Assembly (NCBI GenBank): GCA_964526035.1
Contig: CAZGKE010000019.1
Coordinates: forward strand, 1 to 36,573
Direction of reading: 5' to 3'
Origin: DAOMOD01 sp964526035
Lineage (GTDB): Bacteria; Pseudomonadota; Gammaproteobacteria; Xanthomonadales; BPKI01
Length of the DNA stretch: 36,573 nt
Part shown: positions 8,370-16,500 of the stretch, piece after piece
How positions within the stretch are numbered: the stretch's first letter is position 1
Layout: each line of letters starts with the position of its first letter
Notes under the pieces: generated by a model
The model's database searches: none
What the model saw: the letters and a program-made list of their open reading frames with translations, nothing else
What the model was told of the DNA's origin: nothing
Position numbers and translations under genes: made by a program

Positions 8370-11300
8370 ATGCGCACGATCTTCAGTCTTCTGCTCGCCT
8401 CGCTCATCACCTTCTACGGCTCGGCCCTTGCCGGTTCCGGCGCTTCGCGCATGCCCTGGCATGAATACAGCGAAGTCGAGATCGCCAAGGCCATCAAGGG
8501 CCTGCGCGGCATCGAGGCACCCGATCTCGATCGGGCGCGCATCGACGCGCTCGAACAGCGCGCCGCCGCCGGGCAGCTGACCGACAACGACGACAACCTG
8601 ATCTGCATCGGCGTCCTGACCGGCGCCTTCGCGATTACCTTCGGCATTGGACTGGTGCCCAATCCACCGTGGGACTATCTGCTCGGCCAGGTCCCCGCCT
8701 ATGCCGCCAACCTGGGGCTGAAGTTCTGCCCGCCGGTACTGGACGCACCGGCCGATATCAACGTCTATCCGAACGTTGATACCGACGCTGGCGTCGACTG
8801 CGCCTACGCATTCACCCAGCCGATCATCGAAGGGACGCGATCGGATTTCATGGGCCTGCCGCTCAAGATCCTCGGCCACTGGGGCTTCAACGCCACCTCC
8901 GAATCGCGCGCCTTCGGCACGCCCTCTGCCTTCCACTACAACACCGACGTCAGGGTGCGCATGTTCCTGCCCGGCGAGGCGCCGCCCGGATTCCTTTCCG
9001 AGATCGTCGAACAGGAGTTCGCCGCGCAATTGACACCTCGCGGCATCATCGGACCCGCCCTCGACCCCTTCATCACCGTCGGCTGCCTGCTCGATGGCAG
9101 CGTCACCGAATCGGTCACCGGCACACCCTGCCCGATCGACCTCAACCGCCGCATCACCCTGCCGTTGGGCACCCACACGATCACCTGGCGTGCGCAGACC
9201 GAAGTCGGTCTGCTCGACGTGCTGCCGCCGATCTACGTTCCCGCCACGCCGCCGGGCTCGAAGAAAGAGCTGGCCAAGGCGATTCTGCAGAACGCCTTCG
9301 AGGCCCTGGGCGATGCCATCGTCGGCTCGTTTGCCGACAGCTACCCGACCGGCGTGGTCAGCCTGCGCACCCAGCAGGTACGGGTATTCGACACCACGCC
9401 ACCCGTCATCACGCTGGATTCCGCCTTTCAGCCCTTCCGCATCGAGGCGCAGGAGCCCGGCGGCCAGCGCACCACCGGACTGCGCGACATCCTGCGCCCC
9501 GGCATCGCGGCCACGGACGCATGCGACCGCACGCCGCAGGTCACGGTGCCGATCGCGCCGTTCCTGCCCCTGGGAAGCCATGAACTCACCTGGACTGCGC
9601 GCGATGCAGGTCCTGCACCGGGTGGCGGCACGAACGTCGCCACGGTCGTGCAGACGATCATTGTCGAGGACACCCAGCCACCGCAGATCCAGGCGCCGCC
9701 GCCCATCGTGATCGAGTCCGCCTTCGCTCCGGTCGCCATCGACACCGGCGTGCCGCTGGCGTTCGACGTGGTCGATCTCGATCCTGCCATCGAACGCGAC
9801 GGCCCGGCCAGCTTCCCGTTCGGCGTGACCGTAGTGCGCTGGCGCGCCACCGACATTTCGGGCAACGCTTCGCCTTGGGTGGAGCAGCGCATCACCGTGA
9901 AGCCGCTCGGTACCAACAATGTTCCGGTGGCCGAAGACAGCCTCACCAGCGCGGTGTCCTTCGAGGAAACCACGGTCGTGCTGAGCGCGAACGACATCGA
10001 CGGCGATCACCTGTTCTTCTACATCGACCGCGAACCGGACGAAGGCTTCTTCGTGGCGCCCCTGCTGCCGGTGTTTGTCGAGGACCTGCGCGTGGCGCGC
10101 CAGGTGACCATCAACGATCTGCGCGACCATTGCGAAACCGTCAACGAGCCGTTGCCGCCGCAGCACTTCGTCTATCTGCCCCAATACATCACGGTGGACG
10201 ACGAAGGGGTCAGCTTCGTGATTGATCGCGAGCTCTACTGCTTCGGCTCCAGCCTGCCGCGCGATCTCGCCAATCGTGCGCGCATTGCACGCATCAGCGC
10301 CGACGGAGAGCTGCTCGGCCAATACCTGTTCACCAGCAGCACCACCATCACCAAGCTTTCCTTTCATCCCGGCGGACTGCCCGGATACGACCAGCCCTTC
10401 GTGTACTGGGTGGATCGCGGTACCGAGCGGCTGCTGGTTCTGGAGCAAAGCCTGTCCGGACCGGTCGAGGTCATCCGGCTGGATCTGCTGCCGTCCGGAA
10501 CCATACCTTTCAACAATTTCGTGGATGCCGCCATTGACAGTCAGGGCATTTCCTATGTGACCAACACGAATCGCGTCTACGCCTACGACTTCCTCACCCG
10601 TCCAGCCGGCGGCAGCAACGGCATGCTGTTCCTCGGTCGCCTGGGCGCGCCCGCCAGCCAGTCGCAGGGCGATTTCGACCAGGCCTGGGACATGGATATC
10701 GACAGCCAGGACAACGTCTACGTCGGCGACTGGAGTCGCGACCGAATCCACAAGTTTGGCGCTTCCACGCTGGTGCGCATCGATGGTGGTCCAGACCTGT
10801 TCGATTCCGGCGAGTACATCGGCTGGCTGGGGCGCTGCGACAGCGACCTGGCACCCGGCGACGCCGCCGTTTGCAACGTCGCGCTGGGGCGTAGCTTCGG
10901 CTACTCCTGCAGCGACGCGTTCTGCGGAACGGTTCAGACCGCGGGAAGCCTGCCGGGTCAGTTCAACCGGCCGCAGGGCTTTGCCATCGACCCCAACGAC
11001 ATCCTCTACATCGCCGATCGCAGCAACAACCGCATCCAGCGCTTCACGCCCGAGGGCCTGTTCGCCGGCCAGGCAAAGTCCGACTGCGACGGCGTCAACT
11101 GTTTCATCGTCGGCCAGTTCGGGACTGCCATGGATGTCAGCGTCAACTCGACCAGCTTCTACGTGCTCGACGAGGACACCGACATCCTGCACATCTTCAG
11201 CACCAATCCGGTGACCATGACCGGGCCGACCACTGCTGAAGTTACCTACCGCTCCTTCAACAACTTCATGGGGATCGACACTTTCGACTTCTACGCCAGC

Positions 11301-13481
11301 GATGGCCTGCGCATCGACGGTGACCTGGTGCGCAGCAATGTGGCCACGGCCAGCGTCGCCGTCGACCGCAATTTCCGACCGCCCTTCGCTACCGCCGGCA
11401 TCACCGGCGAGGGCGACGAGGACACCGCCATCCAGGTCCTGCTGGACGGCAGCGATCCGGACATCGGCGATACCTATCCCTGGGAGCCGCTCGACACCCT
11501 GAGCTTCGCGGTCAGCTCGCCGCCGGCTCGCGGCAGCGTGAGCATCGCGGGCGACATCGCCACGTACACGCCCGATCCGGACTGGAACGGCATCGACGGT
11601 TTCCACTTCACCGTCAGCGACGGCACGTTCACCTCGGCGCCGGAGGAGGTGGAGATCACGGTGCATCCGGTCAACGATCCGCCGCAGCTCACTGCGCCCG
11701 TCAATCCGCAGGCGGCGGGGCTCGGCTTCAGCTACGCAGTCTCGATCGAGGTGCGCGACCCGGATGAACTCGACGAGCACACCGTGGACGTGAACTGGGG
11801 CGATGGCGCGGTCGAATCCACCGGCGAGATCCTGCCCGACGGCACCATCACCGGACCGTTGATCGACTTCAACCCCGGCGGCGATGGCCTGATCACCGCG
11901 CAGCACGTCTACACCCAGGCGGGCACCCATCAGGTGCAGGCCTGCGCCACCGACGCCGTCGGCGCCAGCGGCTGCGTCGAGTTCGACGTCGACGTGGTCG
12001 CCATGACCGATCTCAACGTGTTCGAGACCGTCGCCTCGCCGACCGTGCAGCCGGGTCAGGCCGTGCTGTTCACCATCGCGGTCAGCAATTTCGCGCCCGA
12101 GACGGGATCGGGCATCGCCGCCACCGGCGGCGTGCTCGACATCGAGATCGATCCGCGGCTCAGCATCATTGCCGTCAATCCCGGTACCGGCGTGAACTGC
12201 ACGGGCAGCGGCGCCCAGCGCAGCTGCACCCTGCCCAGCCTTTCAGCGATCCCGCGCGGCGATCCGGCCGACCCGCCGCCGGTCGACCGGCAGATCGGCA
12301 TCACCGCCATCCTGTCGGAACCGGTGCCGCCCGGCACCCTGCTGCGCAGTCGCGCCGAGGTGTCTGCCAGCGAGCCCAACCGCAGCCCGCTGAACCGTGT
12401 GACGCTCGACCGGCATGTCGTGGCGACCGCCGACTTCGTTGTGGCGGGCGATCCGTCCGACAGCCACGATGCCGCGCCGGGCAACGGCGTGTGTGCCGAC
12501 AGCCAGGGTCGCTGTTCCCTGCGCGCTGCCGTCCAGGAGGCCAACGCACTGGGCGGACCGCGGCGTATCGCGCTGTCGCCGCGCACCTATCGTCTCGACG
12601 ATGGCGAAATCGAAGTCAGCGGCGACATCGAAATCATCGGCGTCGGTGTCGGCTTGAGCGAGATCGTAAGCGACGGCACGTTCCGCGTCTTCCATGTGGG
12701 CACCGGCGCCAGCCTGACGCTGCGCGACCTTGGGCTCAGCGGCACCGAACGTGTCGACGACGACGGCGGCCTGCTGCACAACCAGGGCACGCTCACGATC
12801 GAGGATGCCATGCTGCAGAACGGCCATGGTTCCAGTGGTGGTGCGCTGTTCAATGCAACCGGCGCCACGCTGGAGCTGCGCCGCGCCGCCGTCGTCGGCA
12901 ACCGGGCCAGCGGCGCCGGGTTCGGAGGTGCCATCACCAACTTCGGCAGCGCTGCGCTGGAGAATGTGCTGCTTGCGAACAACCGTGCCAACGTCGGTGG
13001 TGCCATCTACACCGCGCCGCTGGGCAGCGATGTCGGGCTGACGCTTGACCACTGCACCGTGGTCGGCAACCAGACCAGCTCGGTGGGTCCTGGGCTGTTC
13101 AACTCGGCATTCACCGCCGCGCCGATCGCGGTCGTCAGCAATACCATCCTTGCCGACAACCTGGCCACGCAGGCACCCACCGAGTGCTGGACCCAGCTGC
13201 TGTCCGCGGGCGGCAACATCATCAACGACGATCTCGACCTGTGCGGCTTCGATGCCCAGCCGGGCGATCAGCTCGGCGTAGCGCCGGGTCTGGAAGCCTA
13301 TCTCTCGACCGGCGAGCAGATGCCCACGGTGCTGCCGACGCCCACCAGCGCCGCGATCGGTGCCGCGGTCGGGGACTGCCCGGACACCGACCTCCGAGGC
13401 GTGGTGCGCGACCCGGCGAGCTGCGACATCGGCGCCTACCGGTGGCTCGGCGAGATGATCTTCGGCAACGGGTTCGAGTAG
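8370..13481 (+). CDS. Giant secreted multidomain protein with beta-helix (paralogue 1, 1703 aa)
   Basis: A signal peptide (MRTIFSLLLASLITFYGSALA) starts the protein. In order I see: an N-terminal domain shared with its neighbour (~75-340, with cysteines and a GLKFC motif); two HYR-type beta domains (~340-510; V-F-D-T-T-P-P-V and V-E-D-T-Q-P-P); an NHL-like propeller (~595-945; DNVYVGDWSRDRIHKFG, DILYIADRSNNRIQRFTPEG); a cadherin-like repeat (~1005-1100, ending V-N-D-P-P); a PKD-like domain (~1105-1210, WGDG); a DUF11-like domain (~1213-1350); a CSLREA segment (GNGVCADSQGRCSLRAAVQE, 1371-1390); a right-handed beta-helix (~1400-1600); and a choice-of-anchor Q ending with D-L-R-G-V-V-R and C-D-I-G-A-Y (~1640-1690). 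The last residues are MIFGNGFE. Likely exported to the surface; substrate or partner unknown. No enzymatic residues recognised. Confidence 0.9.
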   Translation: MRTIFSLLLASLITFYGSALAGSGASRMPWHEYSEVEIAKAIKGLRGIEAPDLDRARIDALEQRAAAGQLTDNDDNLICIGVLTGAFAITFGIGLVPNPPWDYLLGQVPAYAANLGLKFCPPVLDAPADINVYPNVDTDAGVDCAYAFTQPIIEGTRSDFMGLPLKILGHWGFNATSESRAFGTPSAFHYNTDVRVRMFLPGEAPPGFLSEIVEQEFAAQLTPRGIIGPALDPFITVGCLLDGSVTESVTGTPCPIDLNRRITLPLGTHTITWRAQTEVGLLDVLPPIYVPATPPGSKKELAKAILQNAFEALGDAIVGSFADSYPTGVVSLRTQQVRVFDTTPPVITLDSAFQPFRIEAQEPGGQRTTGLRDILRPGIAATDACDRTPQVTVPIAPFLPLGSHELTWTARDAGPAPGGGTNVATVVQTIIVEDTQPPQIQAPPPIVIESAFAPVAIDTGVPLAFDVVDLDPAIERDGPASFPFGVTVVRWRATDISGNASPWVEQRITVKPLGTNNVPVAEDSLTSAVSFEETTVVLSANDIDGDHLFFYIDREPDEGFFVAPLLPVFVEDLRVARQVTINDLRDHCETVNEPLPPQHFVYLPQYITVDDEGVSFVIDRELYCFGSSLPRDLANRARIARISADGELLGQYLFTSSTTITKLSFHPGGLPGYDQPFVYWVDRGTERLLVLEQSLSGPVEVIRLDLLPSGTIPFNNFVDAAIDSQGISYVTNTNRVYAYDFLTRPAGGSNGMLFLGRLGAPASQSQGDFDQAWDMDIDSQDNVYVGDWSRDRIHKFGASTLVRIDGGPDLFDSGEYIGWLGRCDSDLAPGDAAVCNVALGRSFGYSCSDAFCGTVQTAGSLPGQFNRPQGFAIDPNDILYIADRSNNRIQRFTPEGLFAGQAKSDCDGVNCFIVGQFGTAMDVSVNSTSFYVLDEDTDILHIFSTNPVTMTGPTTAEVTYRSFNNFMGIDTFDFYASDGLRIDGDLVRSNVATASVAVDRNFRPPFATAGITGEGDEDTAIQVLLDGSDPDIGDTYPWEPLDTLSFAVSSPPARGSVSIAGDIATYTPDPDWNGIDGFHFTVSDGTFTSAPEEVEITVHPVNDPPQLTAPVNPQAAGLGFSYAVSIEVRDPDELDEHTVDVNWGDGAVESTGEILPDGTITGPLIDFNPGGDGLITAQHVYTQAGTHQVQACATDAVGASGCVEFDVDVVAMTDLNVFETVASPTVQPGQAVLFTIAVSNFAPETGSGIAATGGVLDIEIDPRLSIIAVNPGTGVNCTGSGAQRSCTLPSLSAIPRGDPADPPPVDRQIGITAILSEPVPPGTLLRSRAEVSASEPNRSPLNRVTLDRHVVATADFVVAGDPSDSHDAAPGNGVCADSQGRCSLRAAVQEANALGGPRRIALSPRTYRLDDGEIEVSGDIEIIGVGVGLSEIVSDGTFRVFHVGTGASLTLRDLGLSGTERVDDDGGLLHNQGTLTIEDAMLQNGHGSSGGALFNATGATLELRRAAVVGNRASGAGFGGAITNFGSAALENVLLANNRANVGGAIYTAPLGSDVGLTLDHCTVVGNQTSSVGPGLFNSAFTAAPIAVVSNTILADNLATQAPTECWTQLLSAGGNIINDDLDLCGFDAQPGDQLGVAPGLEAYLSTGEQMPTVLPTPTSAAIGAAVGDCPDTDLRGVVRDPASCDIGAYRWLGEMIFGNGFE

Positions 13482-13517
13482 CAACCGGTCGTCCCTGCGC
13501 TTCGATGCCGCGCGCGT

Positions 13518-13540
13518 GTCGGGGCTGAGACCCCTCCCAC
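13518..13540 (-). repeat. REP-like palindromic element between convergent genes
   Basis: Read on the minus strand this is GTGGGAGGGG-tctcag-CCCCGAC. The GTGGGAGGGG head followed by an imperfect GGGG/CCCC hairpin is the layout of REP elements known from Pseudomonas and Xanthomonadales, which are spread by RAYT transposases and often sit between convergent genes. It occupies the 90-base gap between the two giant genes. It is a single, unpaired copy in this window and no RAYT gene is present. Confidence 0.5.
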
Positions 13541-13571
13541 AGAGCCGCTCGCCTTCGCGGAGAGTTCGAAT

Positions 13572-16500
13572 TCAGGGTTCGTCCTGCTCAAACCCGGAGG
13601 CGAAAATCCGCGCCGAGTTCAGCTCCGCGGCACCGATGTCGCAGGCGCTGATGCCGTCCTCGTTGCCGTCCTGTGGCCGGGTGATGCCACGCGCGTCGTG
13701 CGGCAGGCAGCTTGCGTGATCGAACGCGTCGACCACGGGGCTGTCGATACGCGGTTCGCGCACCGAGATACCATCCGGGCCGATGCCGAGGGGCTTGAGA
13801 CCATGGGCGTCGATGAACACGTCGTCGGGATGGCTGACGATGCCGCATCCGTCCATGTCGCCCAGCGCGTTGCGCCCTTCCGAAACCAGGCTGGCCGTCG
13901 CCGACACGTAGCAGTTCTCGGGACCGCCGATGCCGTAGTTGCCGGCAAGCACCGAGTTGCTCAGGTTGACGCTGGTGCTGTCGTAGACGTTCAGGGCCGC
14001 GGCTTGTGCCGCCCATCCCTTGCCGCCGTGGTTGCCGACGATGCTCAGGTGGCGCATTTCGAAATGTCCGCTGCCGGCCAGCGCGATGCCGCCACCGACG
14101 CCGCCGCTCACGGTGACGTTCTCCAGCACGCCGTGTGCGCCGATGCCGAAAATCGCGCCGCCGTCGTTGAAACTCCCGGAGGTCGTGATGCTGCGATTGC
14201 CGTCGAAGCTGCTGTCGCGAATGTCTAGAAGCTCGCCGGCGAGGATGGCTCCGCCGAAGGAGTTCTCGATCGTATTGCCGCTCATCCGCACGCGCCGCAT
14301 GATGAGATCACCATCGCCGAGGATACCGCCGCCGCTGACGGTGAGCGATTCCAGACGCAGGCTCGCGCCCGGCCGCACCACGAAGGTACGCCCGTCCTCG
14401 CTGCGCCGAATCAGGCTGCTCGCCGGACCGCTGCCGAAAATCACCAGATCGTCGGTCACTTCCAGGAACTCTCTGACCAGATGGACCCCGTGTGGCAGGG
14501 CGATCACCTGCAGCCCGGGCTGGGCATTGGATTCCTCGATCGCCGCGCGCAGCGTGCAAACCCCTGCGGCGCTGGCGCACAGGCCGTCGCCGGGATTGGC
14601 GTCGCCGGCGTCCTGCAAGGCGTCGGCGTCGACGCCGACGTAGTGGTTCGCCGGCGGCACCACCGGGGTGGTCCGCAGCGCCAGCTGCTCGGGATTGACG
14701 CTGGGCTCACTGAGCGTGACCCGTGCGGTGGTGGTCAGCAGCGTGCCCAGCGCGGTGTCCGCGCGTACCTGCAGCGCAATCTGCCGGTTGACCGATTGGC
14801 CCGCGACCAGCGTGCCTATGCTGCAGGTCACCTTCCATCCCTCACGCTGGCAGCCTGCCGGCGGATTGATCGAGGCGGCATCGAAACCGTTGGCAAGATC
14901 GACTTCGAGAACCACATTGGTGGCCGGCATTCCGCCACCTGCCTGCGGCTGCAGATTGGTCACGCCGAACTGATAGCTCATGAACTGGCCCGGCTGGACC
15001 ACCTGCACGGAGGCGCCCGCCGACAGGCGCATGTCCAGCCCGGCCACCGCCTCTACCTGCTGGCTGCCGCAGGCGGTCAGCGACAGGTCGGGGGTCGGGA
15101 TCTTGTCGCCGTCGCCGTCGAGCTGCATGCGATCGGTCAGGCACACCTCGATATTGCGGGTGCCGGCGCTGGTGTAGACGTGGCTTGCGCTGATCAGGCC
15201 GGGGCCGTTGCCGCTCTGCAGGAGCAGCGGTCCGGTGGGCTCGCCGTTGGCGGCGATGACACCTTCGGACTCCACGGTGCCGTCGCCCCAGTCCACCACC
15301 ACCGTGTGCAGCTCGTCCGGATCGACGTCGATGAACTCCCAGTCCAGCCGGAACTCGTAGCCGATGCCGGCATGCAGCGGGTCCAGCGGTGGCAGCACGA
15401 CCGGCGGATCGTTGACCTCGATGATGGTGATCTGCACCGCTTCGGCCGTGGAAACGGCCGCGCCGTCGGAGACCCTGAACTCGAAGCTGTCGCCGCCCCA
15501 GGAGTCCGGATCGGGCGTATAGGTGGCCTGATTGCCTACCAGCTGGATGCTGCCGTTCAGGGGTGCGGTGGTGATCTCGAAGTCGAGCACGTCGAGCGGA
15601 TCGGGATCGCTGCCGTCGAGCGTGATCAACAGCGGCGCATCTTCGAGTCCGACCGCTGCGATGCCGGGCGTCGCGAACGGCGGTCGGAAGTTGCGAGTGA
15701 CCTCCACCTGCACCTCGGCCGGCGCGGATTGAATCGGCTGGCCGGTGAGCGGATCGCGCACGCCATCGCTGACGCTGAAATGGAAGCGGTCGATGCAGTC
15801 GGCGCTGTTCTCGCAGGCGAACTGGTTGGTGGATTGATAGACGAGATCGGCATAGTCCGGGCCGATCTCGACGAACGGCGTGAGCAGCGAGATATGCAGC
15901 AGATTGGTGTCCGGATCCAGGACGTAGAAGCGGCTTGAATTGACCGAGACGTGCTGCGGGTTGCCGAAGTCGCCGATCACGAAGCCCGAGCCGGTGCCCG
16001 TGGACCTGGCCTGGCCGGCGAAGAAACCGTCGGGGGAAAAGCGTTGTATCCGCGCGTTGCCGAAGTCGGCGACGTAGAGGGTGCCGTCGGGGGCGATGTC
16101 GATGCTTCTCGGCGTGCCGCGGAACTGGCCCGGTCGGCAGCCCCAACGTGGCTGGCCGCCGATGAGCAGATCGCCGCAAATGGCTTGCTCGTCGGGATTG
16201 AAGTCCGTGTGTACCCCGCAGATCTCATCGGTGCAGGAAAAGCCCAGCGAGCGATGATTGGCCACGTCGCACACCGCCTGGTCGCCTGGGGCCAGGTCGA
16301 TATCGCAGCGGCCCAGCCAGCCGTCCAGTGAACCGGGATAGGCCAGCCCGTCTTCGGCCACGAAGGAGGGGGTGTAGCGAAACAGACGGTTGAATCGGCT
16401 GGCGTACAGACGTCCTTGAGCATCCAGCCTGAGCGCCCGTCCGGTTTCGTTGGCTTCCGCGAAGAACCCTTCGAGCACGCCGACCACTGTGGGCGTATGG

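Noticed and set aside
8364..11930. 1188-codon minus-strand open frame opposite giant paralogue 1
   Set aside because: Antisense artefact of a GC-rich gene; repetitive R/G/D/H/V composition and no recognisable family, while the plus strand has clear domains.
12460..12540. CSLREA segment as a protease or catalytic site
   Set aside because: CSLREA is a named sequence signature near beta-helix domains with no catalytic role known to me; no supporting residues were seen.
8370..13481. Large T6SS, toxin or autotransporter effector
   Set aside because: Although ECF43/kinase pairs can control T6SS, there are no T6SS genes, no PAAR/Rhs motif, no autotransporter barrel and no toxin domain; the C-terminus is a choice-of-anchor Q segment with a short tail.
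13454..13481. PEP-CTERM, GlyGly-CTERM or LPXTG sorting signal
   Set aside because: No PEP or LPXTG motif, no C-terminal membrane helix and no terminal basic cluster; the tail is only F-x-x-GFE-like.
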